Positions 44,255-53,717 of a stretch of DNA of 64,000 nt are shown one piece after another. Source of the DNA: Kitasatospora gansuensis (GTDB taxonomy: Bacteria; Actinomycetota; Actinomycetes; Streptomycetales; Streptomycetaceae); the NCBI RefSeq assembly GCF_014203705.1, contig NZ_JACHJR010000001.1:682001-746000 (forward strand), in the 5' to 3' direction. The notes beneath the pieces are model-generated. The model did not search any database, was not told the origin of the DNA, and was given only the letters and a program-made list of their open reading frames with translations. Numbering within the stretch: position 1 is the stretch's first letter; every line of letters starts with the position of its first letter. A program made the translations under genes and the position numbers.

Positions 44255-44851
44255 ATGAGACTCCCCCGTACCGCGTACACCTCCCGCCCGTGGCGGATCC
44301 ACGAGCTCACCCACGACTTCCTGGTCGAGGACGTCTGGGCGCTGCCGACGCCGGGCGGTCCCGACGACCTCGCGCGGCTGGTGCGCCAGTTCGCGGACGG
44401 CGACGGGTCGGCCGTCTCCTCCCCGGTGCCGCGGCTGCTCTTCGCGGTCCGCTGGAAGCTCGGGGCGCTGCTCGGCTGGGACAAGGCCGACGCCGGTCTC
44501 GGCACCCGGGTGCGGACGCTGCGGGACCGGCTGCCCGCGGACCTCCACGAGGGTCCGCGCGGGCCCGACCTCCGGTCGCTGCCGTTCACCTCCGTCTACC
44601 AGACGCACGACGAGTGGGCGGCCGAGAGCGCCAACCGGACCATGCACGGAGTGCTGCACATCGGCTGGGTCCCGGACGGGGCCGGCCGCTACCGCGGCCA
44701 GATGACCGTCCTGGTCAAGCCGAACGGGCTGTTCGGCGCCGTCTACATGGCCGGCATCAAGCCGTTCCGGTACCTGGGGGTGTACCCGGTCATGCTCCGG
44801 GCGATCGGACGCAAGTGGCAGGAGACTGCGGCCGAGAACACGCGGCCCTGA
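44255..44851 (+). CDS. DUF2867 family protein
   Basis: A 198-residue DUF2867 protein. It contains HELTHDFLVEDVWALPTPGG, the conserved LRDRLPADLHEGP and TSVYQTHDEWAAESANRTMH regions, and the C-terminal YMAGIKPFRYLGVYPVMLRAIG motif. The fold resembles SRPBCC/START-like ligand-binding proteins and the function is unknown. A second TetR operator immediately upstream shows it is the regulated target of the divergent repressor, so it probably responds to a small molecule. Confidence 0.87.
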   Translation: MRLPRTAYTSRPWRIHELTHDFLVEDVWALPTPGGPDDLARLVRQFADGDGSAVSSPVPRLLFAVRWKLGALLGWDKADAGLGTRVRTLRDRLPADLHEGPRGPDLRSLPFTSVYQTHDEWAAESANRTMHGVLHIGWVPDGAGRYRGQMTVLVKPNGLFGAVYMAGIKPFRYLGVYPVMLRAIGRKWQETAAENTRP

Positions 44852-44861
44852 GCGCGTCGCG

Positions 44862-45569
44862 CTACCGGCCGCCCGCGCCGTCCAGCAGTTCCAGGACCGG
44901 TGCCAGTCCGGCCGGGCGCTGATCGACCGGCAGGTGGTCGACGAACTGCACCGGGCAGCCCAGCGCCGTCGCGCCACCGTCCTTCGTACGGTCGTCGCCG
45001 ACCATCAACACGTCCGCCGCTGCCAGGCCGAGAGCGTCGCAGGCCACCCGGAAGATCTCCGGTTCGGGCTTCTGGACGCCCACCTCGAAGGAGAGCAGGT
45101 AGGCGTCGACCAGCTCGTCCAGGCCGTACGCGCGGAAGACCGGCCGCAGGTCCCAGCCGATGTTGCTCACCACGGCCACCGGGATCCCCCGGCTGCGCAG
45201 TTCACGCAGCGTCGGCTCGACGTCCGGGTAGGGCTGCCAGGCGGCGGGCGTCATGTGGCGGTCGTAGAGCGCCCGTTCCAGCTCCGAGGTGGCCAGACCG
45301 GCCTCCCGGAGCAGCCCGGTGTAGGCGGCGCGGTGCTGATCGGCACTCAGGTCCCGCTCGTGCCACAGCACTTCGAGGTGCGCGGGCACCCGCAGCGGCT
45401 CCGCTCCGCCGGGCAGCGCCCCGTACTCCGTCAGCCGCCGCGCCCAGTCCGCGAACTCCTCGTCGGCCAGCGGCAGTCCGGCCTCGGCCAGGATCGCCGC
45501 GAGCCACTCCTCGGTGGACTCGATGCGGAACAGGGTGCCGGAGAAGTCGAACATCACGCCCTTGATCAT
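44862..45569 (-). CDS. HAD-superfamily hydrolase with atypical motif I
   Basis: A 235-residue HAD protein. Motif I is DFSGT (8-12), motif II is VVSNIG, motif III is KPEPEIF and motif IV is GDDRTKD. In phosphatases motif I is normally DxDGT; here the second Asp (general acid/base) is Ser, as also seen in dehalogenase-type HADs that do not need it. It might therefore be a dehalogenase-like or a slow phosphatase. It is convergent with the DUF2867 gene. Substrate unknown. Confidence 0.9.
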   Translation of the reverse strand: MIKGVMFDFSGTLFRIESTEEWLAAILAEAGLPLADEEFADWARRLTEYGALPGGAEPLRVPAHLEVLWHERDLSADQHRAAYTGLLREAGLATSELERALYDRHMTPAAWQPYPDVEPTLRELRSRGIPVAVVSNIGWDLRPVFRAYGLDELVDAYLLSFEVGVQKPEPEIFRVACDALGLAAADVLMVGDDRTKDGGATALGCPVQFVDHLPVDQRPAGLAPVLELLDGAGGR

Positions 45570-45636
45570 GCGGCGATCATAGGACCGCCAGGCCGACTGG
45601 CACGAGCTCTCGGGCCTCGCGCTCCGCGACGGCCCG

Positions 45637-45996
45637 TCAGGCCTTCTTGACCACGCTCGACTTCAGCTGCATCGGCCCGAAGCCGTCCACCTTGCAGTCG
45701 ATGTCGTGGCCGTCCACCCCGTCGACCAGCCGGATGTTGCGGACCTTGGTGCCCGCCTTGATCCCGGACGGGCTGCCCTTGACCTTGAGGGCCTTGACCA
45801 CGGTCACGGTGTCGCCGTCGGCGAGCACGTTGCCGACCGCGTCCTTCACCACCCGGTCACCGGCGGCGGCGCCCGCGTCGGCAGCGGCCTCGTCGCGGGC
45901 CCACTCGTGGCCGCACTCCGGACAGACCATCAGGGCGTCCATCTCGTAGGTGTACTCACCGGAGCACTTCGGGCACACGGGCAGGTTCTCGCTCAT
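45637..45996 (-). CDS. yjdM: YjdM/PhnA-family zinc-ribbon protein
   Basis: A 119-residue protein. An N-terminal zinc ribbon with CPKC (8-11) and CPEC (25-28) is followed by an SH3-like PhnA domain ([20 protein letters not shown], then [19 protein letters not shown]). This is the YjdM (formerly PhnA) family; a role in phosphonate metabolism was proposed but is not supported for most members. It is complete. It lies between the HAD gene and the divergent GlxA-type regulator. Confidence 0.92.
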   Translation of the reverse strand: MSENLPVCPKCSGEYTYEMDALMVCPECGHEWARDEAAADAGAAAGDRVVKDAVGNVLADGDTVTVVKALKVKGSPSGIKAGTKVRNIRLVDGVDGHDIDCKVDGFGPMQLKSSVVKKA

Positions 45997-46141
45997 GTGA
46001 CCAGAATATCCGAGGCCGGCCTCCCCCTCGGCCATCGAAACCGCAGGTGGGAGCCGCCCCGGGCGGGGCCGAACGCCCAATGGCAGGATCTTGCAGGAAC
46101 TGGTCATTGCAGCCGCCGCACCGACGGGAAAGGCTGAGGCC

Positions 46142-47143
46142 ATGAACCCCGCACCCACCGCCCTGGCGCACCTGGTCGTGATCCCGGTCTTCCCCGGCGT
46201 CAACGCCCTGGACGTGACCGGACCGGCCGAGGTGTTCACGCTGGCCGGCCAGCTGCTGCCGCCGGGGCGGGCCGGGTACGAGGTGCGGGTGCTCGCCGAG
46301 CGGCCGGGCCCGGTGCCGACCTCCTCCAGCATTCCGCTGTATGCCGGGGAGTCGCTCCGAGAGCGACCGGAGCGACCCGACACGCTGCTCGTACCAGGGC
46401 GGGTGGACGTGGGCCCGGACGGTCCGGTGCCCCGGGTGGACGCGGTGGTGGTGCAGTGGCTGCGCGAGGTCGGGCCCCAGGCCGGACGGGTGGCGTCGGT
46501 CTGCGCGGGCGCGCACCTGACGGCCGCGGCCGGACTGCTGGACGGTCACCGCGCCACCACGCACTGGGCCACCGCCGCACGGCTGGCCGCCGACCACCCG
46601 GAGGTCGAGGTCGAGGCGGACCCGATCTTCGTCCGCTCGGGCCGGATCTGGAGCAGCGCGGGCATGACCGCCTCACTGGACCTGGCCCTGGCGCTGGTGG
46701 CCGAGGACCACGGCCACGACCTCGCCCTGCGGGTCGCCCGGATCATGGTGATGTACCTTCAACGACCGGGCAGCCAGAGCCAGTTCAGCGTCCCACTGTC
46801 CCAGCAGGCCGGTACCCGCGAAGACGTCGGCGAGCTGCGCCGGTGGATCGGCGAGCACCCTGACGGCGACCTGTCCGTGCCCGCGCTGGCGTCCCGGCTC
46901 GCGCTGAGCGAACGTCACTTCGCGCGGGTCTTCCAGACCGAGACCGGTACGACGCCGGGAGCGTTCGTCGAGCAGACCCGGCTGGAGACGGCGCGCCGAC
47001 TGCTGGAGCGGACCGACCACCTGCTGGAGGAGGTCAGCCGCCGCTCCGGCTTCGGCTCGGTCGAGACCCTGCACCGCGTCTTCCGTGACCGCCTCGGCAC
47101 CAGCCCGGGCGAGTACCGGCGCTGCTTCCCGGCGGCCCGCTGA
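46142..47143 (+). CDS. GlxA-family AraC-type transcriptional regulator
   Basis: A 333-residue regulator. The N-terminal DJ-1/PfpI-like domain (about 10-190) contains [17 protein letters not shown], the nucleophile-elbow region of GATase1-like proteins, and HWATAARL. The C-terminal AraC HTH pair (about 240-330) has [17 protein letters not shown] and [18 protein letters not shown]. Family members control catabolic or stress genes in response to small ligands. It precedes the MBL-fold gene by 72 bases on the same strand, so that gene may be its partner. Confidence 0.92.
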   Translation: MNPAPTALAHLVVIPVFPGVNALDVTGPAEVFTLAGQLLPPGRAGYEVRVLAERPGPVPTSSSIPLYAGESLRERPERPDTLLVPGRVDVGPDGPVPRVDAVVVQWLREVGPQAGRVASVCAGAHLTAAAGLLDGHRATTHWATAARLAADHPEVEVEADPIFVRSGRIWSSAGMTASLDLALALVAEDHGHDLALRVARIMVMYLQRPGSQSQFSVPLSQQAGTREDVGELRRWIGEHPDGDLSVPALASRLALSERHFARVFQTETGTTPGAFVEQTRLETARRLLERTDHLLEEVSRRSGFGSVETLHRVFRDRLGTSPGEYRRCFPAAR

Positions 47144-47215
47144 ACCCCCTCTGACCCACTCCCCGGCGCCGAGGCGCCGGTCGTCCCCGCATGCCCAGAA
47201 CGAGGAGAACCGGCC

Positions 47216-47992
47216 TTGAAGATCACTGTCACGCACATCGGCACCGCGACCACCCTGCTGGAGATCGGCGGTCTGCTCCTGCTCACCGACCCGGCCTTCG
47301 ACCCCGCCCCGGCGGAGTACCGGCGCGGCCCGGTCGTCCTGCGCAGCACCGCGGGTCCCGTCCTGTCGCCGACCGAACTCCCGTCGTTCGACGCGGTGTT
47401 GCTCAGCCACGACGAGCACCCCGACAACCTGGACGCCACCGGCCGCGCCCTGCTGGCGGACCACCCCGTGTTCACCACCGTCAGCGGCGCCGGCCGGCTC
47501 GGCGGGCAGGCCGTGGGCCTGGCCCCGTGGGAGACCCGCACGCTGACGGTCGGGGAGCACAGTCTGCGGATCACCGGCACCCCCTGCCAGCACGGCCCGG
47601 TGGGCGACGTGACCGGCTACGTGATCGAGGTGCCGGGCGAGGAGGAGGCCGTCTACGTCTCGGGGGACACCGTCTACTTTCCCGAACTGGACGAGATCGG
47701 CAGGCGGTTCACGATCGGCACCGCCGTGCTGCACCTGGGGGCCGCCCGGGTCACGGGCTTCGGCGACGACCTGATCACGATGGACGGGGCGCAGGCCGCC
47801 GCGCTCACCCGCTCGCTCGGCGCCCGGCGGGTCGTGCCGGTCCACTACACCTCGTGGGAGCACTTCACCGAGGGCCGGGCGGAGGTCGACGCCCGGTTCG
47901 CCGAGGCCGGGCTGGCGGACCGTCTGCACTGGCTGACCCCCGGCCTCCCGGAGCTGGTGGGCGGCGACACCGTACGGCCGGTCAGCAGCTGA
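47216..47992 (+). CDS. MBL-fold metallo-hydrolase
   Basis: A 258-residue UlaG/RomA-type metallo-beta-lactamase-fold protein. Start TTG is preceded by GAGGAG at eight bases. The metal motif is SHDEHPDNLD (the HxHxDH region with Asn in the last place, as seen in this subfamily), followed by GTPCQHGP, VSGDTVYF and VPVHYTSWEHF. It probably hydrolyses a phosphoester or lactone. It lies downstream of the GlxA-type regulator, which suggests a regulated catabolic or stress function. Confidence 0.88.
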   Translation: MKITVTHIGTATTLLEIGGLLLLTDPAFDPAPAEYRRGPVVLRSTAGPVLSPTELPSFDAVLLSHDEHPDNLDATGRALLADHPVFTTVSGAGRLGGQAVGLAPWETRTLTVGEHSLRITGTPCQHGPVGDVTGYVIEVPGEEEAVYVSGDTVYFPELDEIGRRFTIGTAVLHLGAARVTGFGDDLITMDGAQAAALTRSLGARRVVPVHYTSWEHFTEGRAEVDARFAEAGLADRLHWLTPGLPELVGGDTVRPVSS

Positions 47993-48016
47993 CGATCCGT
48001 CCGCCCACCCGCCCGG

Positions 48017-50230
48017 TCAGCCCACCGGAACCCGGTCCCGCTTCCCCGCCGTCGCCGCCGCGGGGGGCGCGGGAAGGTGGGCGCCCTCGATGTCGACGTC
48101 GGGCACCAGGCGGTCGAGGGCCCGGGGCAGCCACCAGGCGCGGCGGCCGAGCAGCGCCATCGCGGCGGGCACCAGCGCCATCCGGACCACGAAGGCGTCG
48201 ATCAGCACGCCGAAGGCCAGCGCGAAGCCGATCGACTTGATGATCGGGTCGTGGTTGAAGACGAAGCCGCCGAAGACCGCGACCATGATCAGCGCGGCGG
48301 CGGAGACCACCCGCCCGCTCCGGGCCACGCCGTGCACGATGGCGGCGGCCGCGTCCCCGGTGTGCTCGTGGTGCTCGCGCATCCGGCTGACCAGGAAGAC
48401 CTCGTAGTCCATCGCCAGCCCGAACAGCACGCCGATCAGCAGCACCGGCAGGAAGGCGGTGACCGGTCCGGCCGAGGGGATGTCGAGCAGACCGTTGAGG
48501 TGGCCCTGCTGGAACACCCAGACGGTGACGCCGAGCGAGGCGGCGATCGAGAGCAGGAAGCCGAGTGCGGCCTTGACCGGGACCAGCAGCGACCGGAAGG
48601 CGATGGTCAGCAGGATCAGGGCCAGGATCACGATGATGGCGACGAACAGCGGCAGTGCGTCGGAGAGCTTGTTCGAGACGTCGATCGCGGCGGCGGTGGC
48701 ACCGGCGATGTAGAGGGTGCCACCGGTCCGGTCGACGGCGGGCGCGTTCTCCCGCAGGCGGTGCACCAGGTCGGTGGTGGCCTGGGCGTCGGGGCCGGTC
48801 CTGGGCACCACCGCGATCACGGCGAGGTTGCCGCCGGGATTGGTGACCGGCGGGGCGACCGCCGCCACGCCGGGATCGGCGGCCAGCTTCTTGCCCAACT
48901 CCCCAACCGTGGCGGCCCGTTGGTCGGCGGCGATGCCGCTGGTGTCGACCACCGCGGCCAGCGTGGCGTTGAAGCCGGGGCCGAAGCCCTCGGTCAGCAG
49001 CCGGTAGCTGCGGTGCTGGGTGCTGTCGGCCGGCTGGGAGGCGTAGCTCGGCAGCCCGAGGCGCAGGTCGCGGGCCGGCAGGGCCAGGGCCAGCAGGCCG
49101 ATCACGCCGACCAGCAGGACCACCAGCGGCCGCCGGGTGACGAGCCGGGCCCAGGCCAGGCTCCAGGCGGCGGGCTTACGGGCGGGGCCCTCGGACGTAC
49201 CAGCGGTGCGCGGACGGCGGGCCTTGGGCCGCAGCCGCTCGCCGAGCAGGCTCAGCACGGCGGGCACCAGGCTGACGGCGACCAGCACCGCGAGCAGTAC
49301 GGTGCCGGCGGCGGCCAGGCCCATCACGGTCAGGAACGGGATGCCGGTGACCGCGAGCGCGGCCAGCGCGATGATCACGGTCGCTCCGGCGAAGACCACC
49401 GAACTGCCGGCTGTCGCCACCGCCCGCGCGATCGAGTCGTCGAGGTCGGCCTCGGGGTCGGCGAGCTGCTCCCGGTGGCGGGCGATGATGAACAGCGCGT
49501 AGTCGATGCCCACCGCCAGACCGATCATCAGGGCGAGCACGGTGGCGGTGTTGGTCATCTCCAGGAAGCGGGAGGCGAACTGAACGCCCAGCACACCGAT
49601 CAGCACGCCGACGGCGGCGGTCAGCAACGGGAGTCCGGCCGCCACCAGCGAGCCGAGGGCGAGCGCCAGGATGACGAAGGCCAGCACCACGCCGACCACC
49701 TCCGCCGGGCCGCCGACCTCGGTCTTGGGCTGCATGGCTGAGCCGCCGAACTCGACTGCCAGTCCGGCGGATCGGGCCGGGTCCATGGCACGCGAGAGGG
49801 CGTCCTTGGCGGTCTGCGGCACCTCGTCGGCCGCCACGCCGAACCGGACGTCGGCGTAGCCGATCCGCCCGTCCGCCGATATCGCCCCGCCGTGGGCCGG
49901 GTCCAGGACGGCCACCACGCCCGGCAGTTGGGCGGCGGTCCGCAGGCCGTCGGCGATCGCCGCTCCGGCCGCGGGCCCGGTCAGCGTGCCGCCCTCGGGA
50001 GCCGCGAACACCACCCGGGCCACCCCGCCCGCCGCGGCCGGGAACTGAGCCTCCAACAGGTCCTGGGCCTGCTGGGACTCGATCCCAGGCACCGAGAACG
50101 CGGTGCTCGGCTTGCCGTGCAGGGTGATCCCGAGGCCGCCGACCACGGCGAGCAGCAGCAGCCAGACGGCCACCACCCGGCCCCGTCGGCGGATCGCCCA
50201 GCGCCCCCATGCGTACAGGCGTGACGCCAT
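48017..50230 (-). CDS. MMPL-family RND transporter
   Basis: A 737-residue membrane exporter. It has an N-terminal helix, a large extracytoplasmic loop (about 35-170), a first helix bundle with GIDYALFIIARHREQ (about 237-251), a second loop, and a second bundle with AMDYEVFLVSRMREHHEHTG (about 605-625). The GxDYxxF/RxREx signatures define MMPL/HAE2-type lipid or drug exporters. GAGAGGGG precedes the ATG. A TetR gene is divergent with a wide palindrome in the gap, so de-repression by an exported compound is likely. Confidence 0.93.
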   Translation of the reverse strand: MASRLYAWGRWAIRRRGRVVAVWLLLLAVVGGLGITLHGKPSTAFSVPGIESQQAQDLLEAQFPAAAGGVARVVFAAPEGGTLTGPAAGAAIADGLRTAAQLPGVVAVLDPAHGGAISADGRIGYADVRFGVAADEVPQTAKDALSRAMDPARSAGLAVEFGGSAMQPKTEVGGPAEVVGVVLAFVILALALGSLVAAGLPLLTAAVGVLIGVLGVQFASRFLEMTNTATVLALMIGLAVGIDYALFIIARHREQLADPEADLDDSIARAVATAGSSVVFAGATVIIALAALAVTGIPFLTVMGLAAAGTVLLAVLVAVSLVPAVLSLLGERLRPKARRPRTAGTSEGPARKPAAWSLAWARLVTRRPLVVLLVGVIGLLALALPARDLRLGLPSYASQPADSTQHRSYRLLTEGFGPGFNATLAAVVDTSGIAADQRAATVGELGKKLAADPGVAAVAPPVTNPGGNLAVIAVVPRTGPDAQATTDLVHRLRENAPAVDRTGGTLYIAGATAAAIDVSNKLSDALPLFVAIIVILALILLTIAFRSLLVPVKAALGFLLSIAASLGVTVWVFQQGHLNGLLDIPSAGPVTAFLPVLLIGVLFGLAMDYEVFLVSRMREHHEHTGDAAAAIVHGVARSGRVVSAAALIMVAVFGGFVFNHDPIIKSIGFALAFGVLIDAFVVRMALVPAAMALLGRRAWWLPRALDRLVPDVDIEGAHLPAPPAAATAGKRDRVPVG

Positions 50231-50282
50231 GTCGATGCCCCTCTCTCGTCCCGGCGGCCACCCCCACGGGCCACCGTCTCAC

Positions 50283-50314
50283 TACACTCTAAGGCAGAAT
50301 TGCAGTCGAGTGTA
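50283..50314. promoter_or_regulatory. TetR operator between MMPL and tetR genes
   Basis: Arms TACACTC (50283-50289) and GAGTGTA (50308-50314) form a spaced inverted repeat in the divergent gap, between the start of the MMPL gene (50230) and the tetR gene (50343). The region is AT-rich for this genome and probably overlaps both promoters. Confidence 0.6.
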
Positions 50315-50342
50315 ATTTAGCCGTCGCTGGTAAGATGCGGCC

Positions 50343-50924
50343 ATGACCACTGACGGCCTGCGGACGACGGACGGCCTCCGGGAGCGCAGCAAGGCCCGGC
50401 GCCGGGAGGCGATCGTGCGGGCCGCGTACGAGCTGTTCGCCGAGCGGGGCTTCGAGGCGACCACGATCGCCGACATCGCCGAGGCGGCCGAGGTCTCGCC
50501 GCGGACGGTCACGCTGTACTTCCCGTCCAAGCTGGAACTGGCACTGTCCCAGTTCGAGTCCTTCGCCGACCGGCTGGCCACCGCACTGCGGCAGCGGCCG
50601 CCGGGCTGGACCATTCTGGACGCGCTGGAGCACTGGCTGCGCCACGAGTTCGCCGACCGCAGCGACCTCGACGAGCTCACCGACCGGATGCTCGACGCCA
50701 ATCCCCAGCTCGAGGCGGCCGGCAGTCTCCGGCTGGCCGAGGTGATCCAGGACGGCGCCCGGATGTTCGCCGAGGAGCGCGGCAGCGCACCCGACGCCTT
50801 CGGCCCCCGGATGGCCGCGGCAGCGGCGGCGGCGATGGTCAGCGAGCTCTGCCACCACCCGCAGGAGGCGAACATCGACACCGCGATGGCCTTCCTGCGC
50901 GCCGGGGCCGCCACCCTGCCCTGA
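50343..50924 (+). CDS. TetR-family transcriptional regulator of the MMPL exporter
   Basis: A 193-residue repressor: HTH at about 18-65 (IVRAAYELFAERGFEATTIA, then DIAEAAEVSPRTVTLYFPSK), followed by a helical ligand domain. The divergent MMPL exporter is the obvious target. A TAAGAT -10 hexamer ends six bases before the ATG and there is no ribosome site, so the message may be leaderless. After the stop, a 15-base unit is tandemly repeated (50936-50965). Confidence 0.93.
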   Translation: MTTDGLRTTDGLRERSKARRREAIVRAAYELFAERGFEATTIADIAEAAEVSPRTVTLYFPSKLELALSQFESFADRLATALRQRPPGWTILDALEHWLRHEFADRSDLDELTDRMLDANPQLEAAGSLRLAEVIQDGARMFAEERGSAPDAFGPRMAAAAAAAMVSELCHHPQEANIDTAMAFLRAGAATLP

Positions 50925-50969
50925 CGCCGACTCGAGTGACGCGCTGACGGGTGACGCGCTGACGTCCGG

Positions 50970-51605
50970 TCAGGCCTTGAGGTAGGCCAGCACCGCCAGC
51001 ACCCGGCGGTGGCCGCTGTCGCTCTGCGGCAGGTCGAGCTTGAGGAAGATGTTGCCGATGTGCTTGCTGACCGAGCGTTCGGTGATGAACAGCGTCCCGG
51101 CGATGGTCGGGTTGTCGAGGCCCTGCGCCATCAGGCCGAGCACCTCGCGTTCGCGCTGGGTCAGCGTGTCCAGCGGGTCGTGACGGCTCATCAGCTGGGA
51201 GATCACCTCGGGGTCCAGCGCGGTACCGCCCGCGGCCACCCGCTCCAGCGCCTCGCGGAACTCCTCGACCCGGGCGACCCGGTCCTTGAGCAGGTAGCCG
51301 ACGCCCGCCACCCCCTGGGCCAGCAGCTCGGCGGCATAGCTCTCCTCGACGTACTGGGAGAGCACCAGCACGGGCAGCCCGGGCAGCAGCCGACGGGCCT
51401 CGATCGCCGCCCGCAGGCCCTCGTCGCGGAAGCCGGGCGGCAGCCGTACGTCCAGCACCGCCACGTCGGGACGGTGCTCCAGCAGCGCGGGCAGCACCTC
51501 GGGGCCGCTGCCGACCACCGCGACCACCTCGTGACCGACGGTCTCCAGCAGCAGGACCAGGCCCTCCCGGAGCAGGACGTTGTCCTCGGCCATCACGATC
51601 CGCAC
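50970..51605 (-). CDS. NarL/LuxR-family response regulator
   Basis: A 211-residue response regulator. The receiver domain (1-125) has MAEDN acidic residues, the phosphoacceptor Asp in VAVLDVRLP, and LKD with the conserved Lys. The LuxR-type HTH (about 145-205) reads LTQREREVLGLMAQGLDNPT, then ERSVSKHIGNIFLKL. GTG 51605 overlaps the sensor kinase stop by 13 bases, so the pair is translationally coupled. The divergent ABC transporter is the probable target. Confidence 0.93.
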   Translation of the reverse strand: MRIVMAEDNVLLREGLVLLLETVGHEVVAVVGSGPEVLPALLEHRPDVAVLDVRLPPGFRDEGLRAAIEARRLLPGLPVLVLSQYVEESYAAELLAQGVAGVGYLLKDRVARVEEFREALERVAAGGTALDPEVISQLMSRHDPLDTLTQREREVLGLMAQGLDNPTIAGTLFITERSVSKHIGNIFLKLDLPQSDSGHRRVLAVLAYLKA

Positions 51606-52813
51606 GGCAGTACCACCTCGAGTGTCGTTCCGGCCCCGACGGGGCTGTCGATCCGGGTCGTTCCGTCCAGCGCGGCGACCCGCCGCCGGACGCCGGCCAG
51701 GCCGCTGCCCGCCTGCGGGTCGGCCCCGCCGCGGCCGTCGTCCCGGACCGTGATGCGCAGGCTGCGGCCGGCCTGCCGGAGCGACACCTCCGCCCGGGTC
51801 GCGCCGCTGTGCCGGGCAATGTTGGTGAGGGCCTCGGCGACCACGAAGTACGCGGCGGCCTCGACGGCGGCGGGCGGGCGCCGGGGCAGGTCCGGGAGGT
51901 CCAGGGCCACCGGGATCGGGCGGCCCGCCGCGAGCGAGCGGATCGCGCCGTTCAGCCCCCGGTCGGACAGGATCGGCGGGTGGATGCCCCGGATCACCGT
52001 ACGGAGCTGGGTGAGCGCCTCCTCCACGCCGGTGCGGGCGTCCAGGAACAGCTTCCGCGAGGCGTCCGGGTCCTGCTCGAACACCCGGTCGGCGAGGCCC
52101 AACCGGAGGGCCACCGCGACGAGTTGGGCCTGCGTGCCGTCGTGCAGGTCCCGTTCGATCCGGCGCAGCTCGGCACCGTGCGCCTCCAGCGCCTCGGCCC
52201 GGGAGACGGTCAGCTCCTCGATCCGGCGGCCGGCGTCGGCCCTGGAGGTGGACAGCAGGGCGGCGGCCAGCCGGGCCTGCAGTCGCATGCCGATCGGGGC
52301 CAGCGCGTACAACAGCCCTGTGCAGAGCAGGATCTGAGCCGCCGTCAGGCCGATCGCCCGGGGCCAGTCGGTGACCGGGACGCCGAGCATGTCGATCGCA
52401 CCGGGCGGGGCCGCCCACCACCACAGCGGCACGGTGAGCGCGACGGCGACGCTCAGGCAGAGCCCCAGCACCAGGGTGCCGACCACCGTCCCGAGCAAGC
52501 CGTGCACCAGCATCCAGCTGATGTCCCGCCAGGTGCCGGCATCCCGGATCAGCCGCGAGGACCGGTACATCAGGTCGCCCTCGACCGGCGGGTAGTCGCC
52601 CGGCACCGGCCGGCCGAGCACCTGCCCGGCGCGCCGCCGCTCGACGTCGGCCAGTCGGCGCAGCGGCCGGACGGCGGCCGGCAGCACCGGCAGCCCGAAC
52701 ATGGTGAGCAGCACCAGTGGCAGCAGAACGTAGCCGGCCAGCGCGGGAACGGCGGTGAGCAGCCCACCCACGAGGTGGACCGTCGCGCGCCGCGCCCCTG
52801 CCTTCAGCTTCAT
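51593..52813 (-). CDS. HisKA_3 sensor histidine kinase
   Basis: A 406-residue membrane kinase. Four helices in two pairs (about 15-55 and 95-170) form a sensor region. The phosphoacceptor helix RRIERDLHDGTQAQLVAV (about 232-250) is the HisKA_3 motif, and VVAEALTNIARHSGA, DDGRGGAD and GSGLAGVRRRV mark the ATPase domain. It pairs with the overlapping NarL-type regulator. A TACGGT element just ahead suggests a leaderless start at ATG 52813. It is divergent from the ABC transporter, a common cell-envelope stress or antibiotic-sensing layout. Confidence 0.92.
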   Translation of the reverse strand: MKLKAGARRATVHLVGGLLTAVPALAGYVLLPLVLLTMFGLPVLPAAVRPLRRLADVERRRAGQVLGRPVPGDYPPVEGDLMYRSSRLIRDAGTWRDISWMLVHGLLGTVVGTLVLGLCLSVAVALTVPLWWWAAPPGAIDMLGVPVTDWPRAIGLTAAQILLCTGLLYALAPIGMRLQARLAAALLSTSRADAGRRIEELTVSRAEALEAHGAELRRIERDLHDGTQAQLVAVALRLGLADRVFEQDPDASRKLFLDARTGVEEALTQLRTVIRGIHPPILSDRGLNGAIRSLAAGRPIPVALDLPDLPRRPPAAVEAAAYFVVAEALTNIARHSGATRAEVSLRQAGRSLRITVRDDGRGGADPQAGSGLAGVRRRVAALDGTTRIDSPVGAGTTLEVVLPCGS

Positions 52814-52985
52814 GATTCCCAACCGTACGGCAGGCAAAGTCGCACGTCACGGGGGCCCTCCCCACCTGAGGGGTGTAGCGCGCTACACCCCGGATCGGGG
52901 GGTCTGTCCCGCTGCCCGCGACCCCTGCTCCTGACTACGTTCGGTAGCGAGCCGAAGAACGAAGAACTGCGAGGAGCGGGGCAGC

Positions 52986-53717
52986 ATGCAAACGACGACG
53001 ATCCAGGCGACACCGTTCGCCGTGTCGATGGACCAGGTCGGCAAGGACTACGGCAAGGTCGCCGCGCTGGACGGGGTGAGCTGGGGATTCCGTCGGGGCA
53101 GTTTCACCGCGATCATGGGGCAGTCCGGGTCCGGCAAGAGCACCTTCCTGCACTGCGCCTCCGGCCTGGACCGGCCGACCAGGGGCACGGTGCGGCTCGG
53201 TGACATCGACCTGGCCGGGCTGAAGGAGGCCGAGCTGACCCGGCTGCGCCGGGAGCGGATCGGCTTCGTCTTCCAGGGCTACAACCTGGTGCCGTCGATG
53301 GACGTCCGACGCAACATCACCCTGCCGCTGTTCCTCGGCGGCCGGAAGGCCGACGAAGGCTGGCTGGAGGAAGTGGTGCACCGGGTCGGCATGGCGGACC
53401 GGCTGCACCACCGGCCGTCCGAGCTGTCCGGCGGGCAGCAGCAGCGGGTGGCGGTGGCGCGGGCGCTGGTCACCCGGCCGGAGATCATCTTCGCGGACGA
53501 GCCCACCGCCGCGCTCGACCCCCGCTCGGCCGGGCACGTGCTGCGGCTGCTGCGCGAGGCGGTCGACCAGACCGGCCAGACCATCGTGCTGGTCACCCAC
53601 GACCCGGCCGCTGCGGCCTGGGCCGACAGCGTGGTCTTCCTCGGCGCGGGCCGGATCGTCGACGAGCTGGTCGCGCCCACCGCCGAGGCCGTGCTGCACC
53701 GCTGGGACACGCTGTGA
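52986..53717 (+). CDS. ABC transporter ATP-binding protein (LolD/MacB type)
   Basis: A 243-residue ATPase with Walker A GQSGSGKST (about 43-51), Q-loop FVFQGYN, signature LSGGQQQRVAVARAL, Walker B IIFADEPTAALD and LVTHD. The LolD/MacB-like type works with an FtsX-type permease, which follows with a GTGA overlap. Such pairs move lipids, peptides or antibiotics across or out of the membrane. GAGGAG precedes the ATG. The adjacent NarL-type two-component system probably controls it. Confidence 0.94.
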   Translation: MQTTTIQATPFAVSMDQVGKDYGKVAALDGVSWGFRRGSFTAIMGQSGSGKSTFLHCASGLDRPTRGTVRLGDIDLAGLKEAELTRLRRERIGFVFQGYNLVPSMDVRRNITLPLFLGGRKADEGWLEEVVHRVGMADRLHHRPSELSGGQQQRVAVARALVTRPEIIFADEPTAALDPRSAGHVLRLLREAVDQTGQTIVLVTHDPAAAAWADSVVFLGAGRIVDELVAPTAEAVLHRWDTL

